Assembly (NCBI GenBank): GCA_014904845.1
Contig: MU119225.1
Coordinates: forward strand, 62,001-126,000
Length of the DNA stretch: 64,000 bases
Direction of reading: 5' to 3'
DNA from: Acephala macrosclerotiorum
Taxonomy: Eukaryota; Ascomycota; Leotiomycetes; Helotiales; Mollisiaceae
The translations under genes and the position numbers were made by a program. The notes beneath the pieces were generated by a model. The model saw nothing but the letters and a program-made list of their open reading frames with translations. It was not told the DNA's origin and did no database searches. Below, piece after piece: positions 1 through 10,905 of the stretch (positions within the stretch are counted from its first letter, which is position 1; each line of letters starts with the position of its first letter).

Positions 1-2
1 GA

Positions 3-1805
3 AGCACGCGGATCAATTCGAAATATACTAGAGTTGGCTGTGCGCTCATGCATACTCTTCTTCAGACTCCTGAAGGTGTCAAGTACCTAATCGACAACAA
101 GCTGCTAAGGCAAATTGCAGAATGCCTTGCACAGTGTGATCCGGTAAGTTTTACGCCATGATTGATAAACCGAGCTAAGAGATTATAGACCAGTGGCTTG
201 ACAGCACAATCACCAATGTTCTCCAGAGAGCGTCTGGCGGAAACTTGCTGTGCCGGTTATTTTGCAATGATCGGGACTCTGAGTGGCGATACGAAAGGGC
301 TACTTATGCTTGATAGGTGGCGAATGATTAACATGATGTATCACATTATCGATCTCAAGCAACGACCTGATCTTATCAAGCTTTTACTTTCGAATTTTAA
401 CTACACTCTACAGGGACACCCAAGGGTGCTGCTGTCTAAGGCACTAACTGCGGGCTCGAAAGAGATTCGAATTTATGCTACGAATGTCCTGAGGAAGTAT
501 TCCAGCCGATCAAGACCCAGTGGGCCAGGAAGTCAGGGTGTTGGTGATTCGAAGTGGGCTATACAGCTCTTGGTCACTCAGTTGTATGATCCTGAGGTGG
601 AAGTTTGCGCGACTGCTATCAAGATCCTCGAGGAAGCTTGCAATCGCAAAGACTATCTCGAATACATTGTACAATGCCGTCCAGCTCTGGACCATCTCGG
701 CGAAATCGGCGCGCCATTGCTCCTGCGTTTCCTTTCCACTTCAATTGGTTACCACTATCTTGATGGATTAGACTACATTAGCAACGAAATGGACGACTGG
801 TTTCTGGGACGAAATGATACCTACGTTGGTGTTATCGAAGCTAGCTTAGCACGTTCTTTCGTCGAAATTCAGGAGGAAACCTCGAATCGAATGAGCATGG
901 ACGAAGACAACTTCTTTATGGAAGGCGACAATGACGCTCACGTGCCACCGCACTTTTATCGGGAGCTGACGAGAACGAAGGAAGGCTGTAAGCTCTTACG
1001 CGAGAAGGGACATTTTGATGAATTCGCTACCACGATCCGCGATTACGGCATGCTCTCAAACGATCCGGAACTGCTTGTCAAAGTGAAGGGATGTCTTTGG
1101 GCTGTTGGAAATGTCGGTTCAATGGAACTCGGAGCACCATTCTTAGAAGAGTCGGACGTTATCGAGAATATCGTGAAGATTGCGGAGACCCACGAGATCA
1201 TGAGTCTTCGCGGAACTGCATTCTTCGTTTTGGGTCTCATTTCACGAAGCGTTCACGGTCTCGAGATCCTCTCCGAATACAAATGGGACAGCAATACCAC
1301 GACAATGGGTGTATCACCCGGTCTCTGCATCCCCCAAGACCTGAGCAAATTCTTCTCATACGAACCTTGGGAGCACCAAAAGATCAGCGAAATCGCCATG
1401 ACCGAAGAACAAAGATCCGCCGTCTCAACAGCCAGAGTCGACGACGATCCCACCAACCAACGAATCCTAGAACTCATCGTTGACCTCGGCAACACAGTCC
1501 TCCAAAAGAAAGCCATGACAGAACTGATGCACATCAAAGGCAAAAAGGCAATGGGATTCAAACAACCAGCGTTATTTCGCAAGATCATGATCCTCCTCGA
1601 ATCACACCATTTCCGTCTCGGGGTCCGACATTTCGTGGCAGAGCTCTTTGATCGCAGTGTGTTGAGACGAATTGTCTTTGAGGAAGAAAGTGAGGAGGAG
1701 GATATCTTAAGCGATGGCGATGATGGGAGTGAGGGGAGAACGGAGCGTCAGCGGAGTGTTAGTGGTGCTGATTCGCCGCCGCCAATTATCAAAAATGGGG
1801 TTTGA
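3..1805 (+). CDS. TORC2 subunit, RICTOR/Ste20 (Avo3) type, C-terminal part (5' end outside window)
   Basis: The gene enters from the left edge. Exon 3..143 reads in frame as a peptide containing HTLLQTPEGVKYL and joins in phase 0, across a 45-nt intron (144..188, GTAAGT..TAG), to exon 189..1805. About 585 C-terminal residues are visible. The block with GYFAMIGTLS and RWRMINMMYHI, and the later segment GCLWAVGNVGSMELG...LRGTAFFVLGLISRSVHG, are hallmarks of the RICTOR middle and V domains. RICTOR proteins (fission yeast Ste20, budding yeast Avo3/Tsc11) scaffold TOR complex 2 and help it phosphorylate AGC kinases. The last 50 residues are acidic and low complexity (EEESEEEDILSDGDDGSEG), a plausible disordered phospho-tail. 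No damage is seen. The first ATG of the second exon is not the start, because homology continues upstream through the intron. Confidence 0.9.
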
Positions 1806-3048
1806 GGACGAAGGAAAGAGGCCGGGAGTTTTGGTGTTTATGGCGAAGGGTTAGGATCTGTGTATTGTATGATTATGGGGCCAAGGCGTATTTACATGAG
1901 CATGGGCTGAACCAGATCTAGGCGTTGCTGTTTGTGTATATTAGCATGGATGGGAGGGTGGCGTACTATGGAGGACCGCTGTTATCGAATTGCAATTGGG
2001 AAGTGGATGGGTGGCCTGGTAAAGACCATTTCCGACGGATTGGCGATGATGTTGAGCGCGGAAATGAAAAGCCTTTGACGCTTATTTGTGCTTTGCTTTC
2101 ACGTTGGCTAGGGCCTTGCCATTCATCCTACTCCTAAAACGCTGTCATATCCTAGAAAGATAGGATCCCAAGTGGGAGAAATCTAGGCTTCCTACCCTAC
2201 CCTGCTAGATTCCAAATGATGAGTTCTTCCTTAGTTCTTCGTTCACCGTTACACTTTAACGCCCCTGCCTATCCAAATAATAATACCCGAGACATGAAAG
2301 GAAACTCCTTCTCGTGGCACGCGACCATCAAGAGCGGAAGCCGCTATCCCCTTTCCAATCTCCTTCCCGGGACACCATCCTCCTTTGGGACACCTCGTCG
2401 CTCATCAAAGCGATATGTACTCCGCATTCTCGTCAAATGTGACCTTGTAACTACTGATAGAAGAACTCTGGGTTCTCACATACCTTCCACCAACTTCATC
2501 CATACCAGACACAACCCCGCACTACGACCCGATCAAGAACGTGTGGGACAGAATACCGTATCTAGGGGTGAAACTTGACCAGAGAAAGCTACATTAGTGG
2601 CTGATGTACTGTACGTGTGCGTTGGTTTCTTTAAGGGGAAGGGTATTGCGTCACATTTGTTGCTAGAATATTTTTCTATCTAGGATATGAGTACTTCCTC
2701 TTTCCCGTCTTATAAGTTTCTCCTTTCCCGAACTCGGTCTTGGGGGGAGATGCCATTCAAACATGGAGATCCCATTCCTGAATAAGATATTCGACGAGGG
2801 TTCTCTAGCTGTGTCAGTGAGTAGGATGGCATCAATGTTATTCACGAATTGGAATCTTAGGCATGGGAGTTTGGGTGTGGTGCTTTTGAGTGAAGGGGAG
2901 AATAAAGCGGTATGTGCTGAGCCATGGATGGATGAATAGATGGATGGATGTGTGAGGCGGGGGAGGGAATGCGTGAGCGTAGAAAATTGATGCAGGCTGA
3001 TGATGGGTGTGAGTGTAGTTGTATAGAGTTGAGCTTAGGAGGTATATT
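1806..3048. other. Intergenic stretch after the RICTOR gene
   Basis: No convincing gene is visible. The short open frames at 1925-2137 and 2216-2578 have no recognisable domain and start without context. A small GGAT/GATG-type microsatellite lies near 2920-2952. The first part is presumably the 3' UTR of the TORC2 gene. Confidence 0.4.
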
Positions 3049-4334
3049 ACTTTTGATCAGATGAAGAATCATGAGACGGTTTTGGTGAAGGTTTGGAGGG
3101 GTGCTGATAGTGTTGTTGATCGGAGTAGTACACATTCCCCCATCATCTTACTTCCCCTTTTTCCTCTCCTTTACCTTCCTTCCTCACTCACGAGACTAAC
3201 AACAAAAAAGAAGTTCTCAAATCCCACTCCCTACTCTCCGCCTCCTCACTCGTACCCCAGCCCCTACTCCGCTTCCCAAATGGGCACGCATATCCCTTCA
3301 TTCACGGCCAAGTCTGCTACTCACTCTCGTCCCTGACTCCGAAAATGGTCTGGAAAGCTATCGCGAAGGAAATTGAAAAGTGGCATACCTTGCTTCCTAT
3401 TGTAGATTTAGAGTTTATTATTGAAAGAGGAAAAGGATGAGGGGTGCCAGACGTGGGGCCAAATGTATGGACGAGGGCGAGAGGGTGGATTGAGGCTTTG
3501 GGAGAAAGGAGAAGGAAGAGAGAGAAAGGAGAAAGGAATTAGAAACCGAGTTTCTGTATTTGGTGGAAAAGATGGGGGCTAAAGACGTGACAATAGAGCA
3601 GGCGAGCAGCTCTAGTGTCTGTTCTAATTTAGACATCGAAATGCTGACTATTTGTCTCACCTGGTCCTCGGACATGGCAACTTGATGCCTCGGAATATCA
3701 TCTTACAGAGCCAAAACAAAAGACATTCAGGAGAAGAAAAGGTGAAGGCAGTCAAATTTATCGATTATGAGTAAGTGACATAAGGCCCCTCGCAATCTCA
3801 TTCGGCTGATCGAGCGTAGGCATTGCCTTTACTACCCTCCAGCATTCGACCTCGCAAACCATTTCTCCTCGTGGGTTGGCTATGAGTGCAATTATGACCA
3901 ATTACCGACAAGAGCAATTCGAAAAGCATTTATAGAAGAGTATGCTGCGGCTTGTCGCAAGTACTCATGCCGAATAGGAGTGGAAAATGTGGAAAGTCAA
4001 GAAGATGTAGTGGCGAAGCTTATGGATGAGGTGGACAAATGGCGAGGGTTTCCTGGGTTCTATTGGTACGTCAAGTCTCTTTACCGCAAGATTTATGTCC
4101 TCAATTATGATTCGAAACTAAGTTGTTTGTTGTAGGGGACTGTGTGCGTTGATTCAGGCGGCAGATGCAGTTGCGGATCCAGAATTGAGCAGACGGTATA
4201 CCGAATACAGTAAATTGAGGCTAGCTGAGTACTCTGCTTGGAAGGAAAAAGAGGAGGGGTTACGAGAGAGAGGTGGAAAGGAGATTTCCCCAAGGGAGAA
4301 GAGAGGGCTACTGAGGATGAAGACGAGGATATAA
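3049..4334 (+). pseudogene. Ethanolamine/choline kinase relic, copy 1
   Basis: Pieces of a fungal ethanolamine kinase follow each other in the right order but in different frames. A piece around 3052-3120 reads ETVLVKVWRGADSVVDR. From about 3211 comes EVLKSHSLLSASSLVPQ, then LLRFPNGHAYPFIHGQV and KWHTLLP. After an in-frame TGA at 3438-3440 the same frame continues with PNVWTRARGWIEALGE. A shifted piece carries KELETEFLYLVEKMGA. From 3664 the catalytic region LVLGHGNLMPRNIIL and VKAVKFIDYE is seen. Then come PPAFDLANHFSSWVGYE and GFYWGLCALIQAADA, across plausible introns near 3771-3820 and 4065-4137. The family phosphorylates ethanolamine in the CDP-ethanolamine pathway. Here the usual HxD of the catalytic loop reads HGN, no start exon is visible, and at least one stop and two frame changes interrupt it, so I call it dead. 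An extremely intron-rich live gene is less likely. Confidence 0.75.
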
Positions 4335-4646
4335 GTCGACCTGAAAAAGGAAGCGTGGAAGTTGAATTGCAATGTGCGACCTTTGATACCCCCAATGAAA
4401 ATACTAACGCCGATTTTAGTGCCTAACGAAGTTTGGGGGATTGTGAAAAGTCAATGTCTGACCATGTTCGCCTGGAAAGGCAGGCGCCAACGCCAGCCTC
4501 AAAGTCCAACATAATGTAGCCGATTGCGAAGCAAAATATGGGCGCACCAAGTTGGCCCAAAATTGCACGCACGAACGCCGACCTCAATGCCCAACAAAAT
4601 CAGAGAAATCTTGAACCACCAATGTCCCAAACGCGACAAGGAGGAG
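4335..4646. repeat. Spacer of the duplicated pair, copy 1, with short degenerate repeats
   Basis: This 0.3-kb gap between the kinase relic and the zinc-finger gene shares phrases with the corresponding gap of copy 2 (about 11399-11733), for example GGCAGGCGC..AACC followed by TCAA.GTCCAAC. Inside it a loose unit around CAATGYCCAACAAAA..AGAGAAAT recurs. It supports the duplication being one continuous segment and not two separate gene copies. Confidence 0.5.
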
Positions 4647-5399
4647 CTACATGAAAGATAACACCCGTTTCAACGCGTCAATGTCTCCATCAAACTTCGC
4701 CGTGGCTTTTTCCTTCGCTGTCTCGAGTTCCTGCAACTTCGCTATCAAGGAAAACTTGTCGGAAGAGACTGATGTCGAAACTTCCAACTGAATCGCCGAG
4801 TCCTCATCGACATTAACGCTGCCTGTCTCATTGACTTGGTCTGTGGTCATCTCGCCAATCCTGAGGGCGGTGGCCAAGCTAGAAGCAGGTGGAGATGGAG
4901 ATGATGTATTCATGGTATCGCCTCCTTGGTCATGAGTACGTCTCATGTGTTGAACGAGATTGTCTTTACGGCTGAATCCCCTCCGATTTCTCTTGCAAGA
5001 AGTGACGGGACAGACATAAGTGGGCGTAGCATGGACTTCTCTCTCATGGCGTTTAAGGTATCCAGGCGTAGCGAAGTTGTAACCCCGCATGTGGATATTG
5101 GACACTTGTAAGGTCGAAGATGTTTGTCCATATGTTTCCTTCGCGGATGTTAGCAGGAGGGCATTTTCAGACTGATGATCACACTTGAATGCAGAACCTT
5201 GCTTGAACATTCGGCCGGCGTCTGGACAACCTGAATGATGGCAGGTTTGTCCTTGGAACGCTTCATCAATCTTCGGGCTCTCTGCTAAAATGGATATTGA
5301 TGCGACTGGTATGTTGGTACTCGTACTGTTCAGAACTATTGTCAGCCATTTCTTCTTTGAGGAAAGTCCTGCTAGGCAATGGGCATACCCGGCTGACAT
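4647..5399 (-). CDS. C2H2 zinc-finger protein, copy 1 (middle finger scrambled)
   Basis: The open frame runs to 5522, but its first codon there is TTG. The first ATG is at 5399, giving 250 residues, and the true 5' end may lie in a missing exon. It has a first Cys pair (TCHHSGC), a half finger (PGYLKRHEREVH) and one full C2H2 finger (YVCPVTSCKRNRRGFSRKD then LVQHMRRTH). The C-terminus KFDGDIDALKRVLSF is preceded by a short predicted coiled coil. Compared with copy 2 (11734-12420), one-base and four-base gaps shift the frame across residues of the middle finger. The motif KHMDKHLRPYKC is therefore present only in another frame (about 5131-5080), and the Cys pair of that finger is lost. It may bind DNA poorly or be on its way to a pseudogene. 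A Tc1/mariner element sits about 0.2 kb upstream of the ATG. Confidence 0.6.
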   Translation of the reverse strand: MSAGYAHCLAGLSSKKKWLTIVLNSTSTNIPVASISILAESPKIDEAFQGQTCHHSGCPDAGRMFKQGSAFKCDHQSENALLLTSAKETYGQTSSTLQVSNIHMRGYNFATPGYLKRHEREVHATPTYVCPVTSCKRNRRGFSRKDNLVQHMRRTHDQGGDTMNTSSPSPPASSLATALRIGEMTTDQVNETGSVNVDEDSAIQLEVSTSVSSDKFSLIAKLQELETAKEKATAKFDGDIDALKRVLSFM

Positions 5400-5616
5400 G
5401 GACCGAGGGTTGCGGTGAACATTAGCAGCATACCGCTCTGGATAAGCCGCCAATCCTAAGAGGTCTGGAGCACATGGTCCGTCTGAACTCTGCAGCCATG
5501 AGAAGTTTGCAGAGCCCGACAATTTATCGTGGGTATTGAGAAGACTGCTGTCTGTTTCGAACGCCCAACCAAGACGAGATGACGTGAAGTCGCTCGGGAC
5601 TACACTCGCTTAGATA

Positions 5617-5663
5617 CAGCCCTACCAATAACTAGCTTGAAAACACCAAAATTTAATCGAGAC
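5617..5663 (+). repeat. Left terminal inverted repeat of the mariner element
   Basis: 47 bp, preceded by the TA target site at 5615-5616. It pairs with 9163-9209 with a single mismatch of C-to-T type. Confidence 0.95.
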
Positions 5664-5814
5664 GCGTTTTTATGTCTCGAGCCTCAACCGCGAGTTTTAT
5701 TTACTAGCGCCGGCGCGAATAACTTTACAATCACACGCTCAATCAAATAAGTGAATAGCTCAAAATAAAGAGGAAGATGTCATTTATTAATAAAAGAAAA
5801 GTTAAATATATAAA

Positions 5815-6720
5815 ATGGTTTCTCGATTGTATTTAAGCGTCGTTACTGTTATCGAAGCTTTATTTCTCGAGTCGAATACACGTATTACTGCCGATTATTG
5901 TTGCCAATTTGCACTTAATTATAATTGTAGTCTCGCAACGATTTACAATTATAAGAAGCGTGTTTTGATTAGTTTGCTATTGAGAAAACGTATAAAAAGT
6001 CTTTGAAGAGTAATTATTTAAAAAATAGAGCAAACTATAAAGTTATTATTAGAGAAAAGATTATAGTTCTATTAGAACGAGATTAAAGTTTTTTTATTCG
6101 ATATGTTCGACGTCGATATAGTACAATAAACGATCTCGCATATACTCAAACGAATAAAGATTACACGGAAGAAGTTTAAAGTAGAAATTGCTTAAAGGAA
6201 CTAAGAATTGAGAATACACTAATAAGACAATTTCTAATACTTTACGGCAGATCAAATTGTATATATAGATGAATTAGGAAGCGATGATAAGACTAGTGAT
6301 CGCTAATACGAATAGTCTGAGAATAAAATTCGAGCTATTGTTCAATGCTGATTACGAAATAGAAAGAGAGTTTCTATTGTAGCGAAGTATAGTTTTAATG
6401 ACTATATAGTTTTTAGAATATTCGAAAGTACTAGTACAAAAGATTTATTCGAAGACTTTATTATCGACGAGTTACTTCTTATTTGCAACGCTTATTTTGT
6501 TTCGAGATCTATTATTATTTTTAATAATACTTCGATTTATTACTCGAATATTAATAATATTAAAAGAGTATATTAGAGAAAAAAAGTCTATTTTCGCTTT
6601 TTATTATTATATTCTTTTGATTTTAATTTTATTGAAAAAAACTTTAAAAATTTCAAAGTATATATATAGTACTATTATAGAAAAGAGAAAAAGAATTATA
6701 GATTATATTAATCGTTTTTA
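5815..6720 (+). pseudogene. Tc1/mariner (DDE_3-like) transposase, destroyed by RIP
   Basis: An N-terminal helix-turn-helix-like piece is open at 5815-6003 (ITADYCCQFALNYNCSLATI). Downstream, read through stops, are the landmarks of a DDE transposase. VYIDELGSDDKTSDR at about 6260-6305 holds the first catalytic region. A strand ending IIIFNNTSIYYSN at about 6508-6546 is where the second Asp codon has become AAT (Asn). LDFNFIEKNFKNFK-like sequence at about 6615-6660 corresponds to the family pattern PDFNPIE with the last acidic residue. Many CAA/CAG/TGG-type codons appear to have become TAA/TAG. The enzyme cuts and pastes the element, but this copy is clearly inactive. Confidence 0.85.
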
Positions 6721-7849
6721 GAATGGATTATCAAGAAAGTAGAAGTAAAAAAAACTGTTCGACGTAAAACTAAAAAACATTTTAAAAATATTAAGATTTA
6801 AAGTGTACTATTAGAATAAAAAAGAATTACTACTAAAAATCATAGTTCGAGAAATAAAATTATATAGATTTTATATTCAATATTTTAAATATTCATTTTT
6901 TGTATTATAATTATATATATACAATATAATTTAAACAATTAAATATTATTTTTTTATATATTTTATTTGTAAATATAATATAATATATTTCATTTGAATA
7001 TTAAAACGATATTTAAAAATATATACAAAAAGTTAATATTTTTTTATTATTATTTATTTTTAAATTTTTTTTTAGTATTTTCAAATTAGATTATTTTACT
7101 TTCTATAAACTCTAAATATAAAAAATAAATCGATATTCTATTATTATCGTATTTCAAATTAATTGCAAATAGAAACAAAAAAAAGAAATAAAAATATATT
7201 AGTACTTATTAAAGTAATTATTATACTCTTTAAAATTAAAACTATATTTTGTACTATATATTCTATTACTTTTTTTTTTTATTTATCGACGTAATTTTGA
7301 AAAATTAATTTGTTTTTAAGAGTTCTTAAAAACTAATATTCTTTGAATAGCGATTTGTACTTTTTTATAGTTTGCTTTAAAATTGAAAACTTTCTTTCGA
7401 ATTAAATAAACTATTTTAATAAAAGTATTTAAAAAAATCAATTGTTTAATAATATTATTTGATTTGAATTGTTCGATTTTAATAAACTTTTAATCGATAA
7501 TAGTAATAGTGTTTTTAATACTATAAATACGACTCAAAACAATTTTATTATTTAGTATATATTTTTCGAATTAATTTATTACGTTTTTTTTAATAAAAGC
7601 GATTTAAATTGAAAACGAGAGTAAAAAAAGAATTTCGCGACGTGTAAAAAGAGAAAATCGACGACGAGATTATATATATTGAGAGTAAAAGAACTTAGAT
7701 TGGTATTGAGTATTGAGATACTTTTAATATTAGAAAGTAAATATTGAAAAAAAAATCGAATTAAAAAATATAATATTTTAAATAACGATAAATTTTTTTT
7801 TTTTGGTTTTAAAAATTAATTCTTTTGCAATTAGTGCATTTTTTTTCGT
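6721..7849. other. Featureless AT-rich interior of the transposon
   Basis: Very AT-rich sequence with homopolymer runs of A and T. No frame can be read on either strand, and whatever was encoded has been erased by RIP. It separates the two remnant frames of the element. Confidence 0.5.
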
Positions 7850-9065
7850 GTTTTAGCGTTTAACAAATTATTGATTATAGTCGTCGTAGTATTTAGTAAG
7901 TATTTCTTTAAAAAGCACGTTTATAATTACGTCTTTGAATTCAATTATTATATATTCTATTTATTCGTTTTACTTTGAAAAAATAATTCGATAATGAGAT
8001 TTTGTACTACGTAAAACGTAGTAGTACTATTTGTAGTTTTTATATCGTTTTTCGATACATTAATAAGTTTTGAATATAATTCTTCGAAGGTTTATTTTCT
8101 TATTATCTGTCGAGTTTACCGTTCTTTTGATTATCAATTATCGAGTAATTGTAAAGTCGCGTAATTTCTTGTGCTTCTTTTGAGAGATTAATTCGTCGAT
8201 ATCTTTTTTCTCGTTGTTACTAGAAGTAGTAGTATTCGAAAAAATCTCGTAAAGTGAAATCGATCGAACAATGTTTTAAACTTTCTCTGTTTTTTTCTCT
8301 TTCAATGATTTCGAGTTCAAAATTGGAAAAGTAGACGCTCAATCGTAGACTTTATAGTGAATATCGATTGAAAAACTAATCGAGTTTTTTTTGTTTTTAG
8401 TATATTATATTTATCGAAAGTACAATAAGACATTTAATAACTGCGAGTCATTTCTTATAATAACAAAGAAATTATTGCTTTTTAATGATTTAATTACTAT
8501 AATTAATTGTCGGAAAATAAATTTATTTTTATTTCGCAAATTCTTATTGTCTACTTATTCGTCGACGAATTCTTTACCAATAATAATTTGAAGTTTTTCG
8601 AGTTCTATAAAACTGTAATCGTTGATATTAAAAGAATAAAAAACGATAGTTTTCTTGACAGTATTAATAATTAGAGTTATTTTAAGAGAGACGTAATAAG
8701 GGAAATCTTGTCTATTGTTCGAATTGAATGGGATTATTTATTGAATTTGAGATTTCGATTTTCGTGCGAGTGGATTACTATTGTGGTGACTAGTAGAGAA
8801 AATCGGTATATTGCTGTAATCAGGGCTTTCGTTAGATTTCTAGAGAGCTTTTGAAAGTATTCTAGGAGTATTATTATCTATATTTTCATGTGTATCTCGT
8901 CTCTTGCGCTTCGAGACCTTCTGAATTGGAGGTTGGTTTTTGGAGAATGCTACTAATATTCGAGTATTCTTTTTGCGCGCTCTCGAGGGCAATTGCTCAT
9001 CTGCCGGCTTCTCCTTCGCCAAGCGCCTCGAATGACGTTCTCTAGGTATAGCCAACTCTTCAAAT
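7850..9065 (-). pseudogene. Second, RIP-broken reading frame inside the mariner element
   Basis: On the minus strand the right part of the element reads as a protein-like frame. It is open from about 9064 to 8840 (71 residues, basic, with KRKRRD and several RK pairs). It then continues through a TAG that could derive from CAG into a peptide with IPIFSTSHHNSN. Recognisable coding-like stretches with only RIP-type stops continue leftwards to about 7.85 kb. The first codon of the open piece is TTG, so the start is lost or lies in another exon. I recognise no domain. It runs opposite to the transposase. It could be a passenger gene or an accessory factor of the transposon. Confidence 0.4.
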
Positions 9066-9162
9066 CCTTAATTATAAGCCAATCTGAGTAGTAGTTGTGG
9101 AGTTATAAGTGGGTAGAATATTACTAAGTGGGTGGAAGCATTTGTGCGATCACTAAAAAGTG

Positions 9163-9209
9163 GTCTCGATTAAATTTTGGTGTTTTTAAGCTAGTTATTG
9201 GTAGGGCTG
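9163..9209 (-). repeat. Right terminal inverted repeat of the mariner element
   Basis: Reverse complement of 5617-5663, 46 of 47 positions identical, followed by TA at 9210-9211. The mismatch is T here where a C would restore the match, which is the RIP direction. Confidence 0.95.
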
Positions 9210-9528
9210 TATTGCAAGGAAACTTTAGATGCCAGTGCGGGAGAACTCACTACTGGATATTGGCGGATAAACCCAAGATGACCACCTGGGACAAACAAAC
9301 GCATTAGCCTCTCTTCTCATAGGTCCAAATAAAATTCTCCTCATCATCAATCTTTTCATGTGCCACCCGCGCGAAATGTAACGTTTAGCGTATGGTGAAA
9401 CATACAACTTTTGCTAGGCTTCAAGATGCTATACAGTCTTGAGCCAAACCTCTTCCAGGCCCCTGATTGGGCCTGTGGGTTGGGAGTTGGAAGTTTAGTG
9501 TAGCTTCGTGTCAGGGCCTTTCCAAATT

Positions 9529-9639
9529 ATGGCAAAAGTCTCTTTCGATCTAGGGATCTCGGCTGAGATCATCGCAGACATACTCAGCCGCTGTCCCATT
9601 GACATCCGACATTTCAGAGCTGTTCCAACAGACTGTTAG
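9529..9639 (+). pseudogene. Possible F-box protein start, truncated
   Basis: An ATG opens a 36-codon frame with ISAEIIADILSRCP followed by FRAVP, which resembles the beginning of an F-box (LP.EI...IL..L....L...R.V). It stops at TAG 9637-9639. A donor-like GTTAGT overlaps the stop, so an intron cannot be excluded, but no continuing exon was found. F-box proteins recruit substrates to SCF ubiquitin ligases. It is weak evidence, offered as a fragment only. Confidence 0.25.
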
Positions 9640-9829
9640 TAAGGAGTCGCTTCGACTAGATAATACTCACCTCATCGTCATTGCTTGACAACCTGACTAC
9701 AAATATAAGAGCCGCTTATATGAACAATCAAAAGAGGGGAGGAATATCTCTCATAAAAAAACGATGATAAATACTCTATCTCAAGCATCAAGGGAGGGAA
9801 CGATGAGTTATTTAAATGATTTGCCAACA

Positions 9830-9990
9830 TGCGGACAAGGCACAGGGCGTGCGTTCGCCTCGCTGTTCCCCAACGCCCAGGGCGAACTGCAGATGCAGAA
9901 GCGAAGCCCATCGCCAACATCAAATCAAGCCACTGCACATCTCTCGGGCCAAGCTGAGCTGCGTAATGCCTCATTCCCAAGAACGTTATC
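9830..9990. repeat. Diverged repeat, copy A
   Basis: It shares ordered words with 15000-15140: AGGGCG, GTTCGCCTCG, AAGCGAAGCC and TCAAGCCA. It contains GTTCGCC..GGCGAAC as an imperfect hairpin. It is probably an old dispersed element of unknown type. Confidence 0.35.
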
Positions 9991-10905
9991 TGCCTAGCCT
10001 GGAAAAGGAGGTTGATTAACTGCACGAGGCAACTTCAAGGTCAGATACTGCGCTAGGACCCATGGCTTCTTACCCTCTTCGTACAGACTGAGGTCTTGCC
10101 TCGAGAGTAAGGCTACGTCCTTTCCAACAAGTGGCGCACTAATCCTATCGAGCGACACTTCCCTTCATGCTTGAAGCCTTCTTGGGCGCCACTTTGAATC
10201 GGCACGGAGCTGGTGGAGATAGTGTCATTGACAGAGACTTATCTACTATCGCCATGATTGGGGACATCCTTTCGACAATGTAGAGATTGTGCTGAACTCT
10301 TCGTGTCGTGACTTTTCCTCCTCCCATTTTGTTGCTTGATTGTCTGATGAGACATTCAATTGCGACAGCATTTGTATACTCTTCAACACCAGTATCATCT
10401 TTTGGAAACATGTGCAGATGTAAGATGTGCTTCACAGTAGAAGGTAAAGATTGCAAGCAGCGATTCGTACGCAAACTGTACTTCGAGTCATAGGGCAGAC
10501 ACTATGAGCAGCGGCTCGGGGGGAAACGTCACTCGTGGACCGTATACGTTTCCGAACTATGCCTGTCAGCAAGATTGAAAGGCAGCAATAGACCACGCGA
10601 GTCTTCAGGACGAGATTACTCCACGAGCAGGGAATATTCCACAACTCCTGCAAAGTCTGCTTCGAGATCAAGAAGGCTGAGAAGAGGTACGATGATGCTT
10701 TACTCGAAGCACAGTAGTATCCCCAATTCCGCAAGGAAGCGGCAGGAAAGTTGAGGGTTGAAAAAGGAGTCTGAGTTTGGTGTAAGTACTTGCCATAACG
10801 GAAAATTCTTAATGGATTGTAGACACTATGGGTGCAGACATCTGCCCTTCTTACCTAAGCTGCCGAAACTGCTAAGAATATACATGAAAATGAAGTAAAA
10901 GATCT

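Larger units (their letters stand above)
5617..9209. mobile_element. Complete Tc1/mariner-type DNA transposon, 3,593 bp, RIP-degraded
   Basis: Both ends are visible. CAGCCCTACCAATAACTAGC at 5617 is matched in reverse complement at 9209, and the match runs 47 bp (5617-5663 against 9163-9209) with one C/T difference. Both ends are flanked by TA (5615-5616 and 9210-9211), the target duplication of Tc1/mariner elements. The interior is extremely AT-rich. Remaining C and G are mostly in CpG context (TCGA, CGAC) and CpA is rare, as expected from RIP. A broken DDE transposase lies on + at about 5815-6720, and a second broken frame lies on - in the right part. At 3.6 kb it is longer than the usual 1.3-2.2 kb of fungal Tc1/mariner elements. 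It inserted just upstream of zinc-finger copy 1. Confidence 0.92.
9212..10905. other. Gene-poor stretch between transposon and duplicated pair copy 2
   Basis: GC content returns to normal directly after the TA at 9210. Apart from a short F-box-like frame at 9529 I see no gene. The minus-strand frames at 9678-10025, 10145-10474 and 10432-10734 have no recognisable motif. The block around 9830-9990 resembles 15000-15140 (see the repeat entries). Confidence 0.4.

Noticed and set aside
5640..8830. AT-rich block as centromere core or inserted mitochondrial DNA
   Set aside because: Exact terminal inverted repeats, TA duplication and transposase remnants show it is a RIP-mutated transposon.
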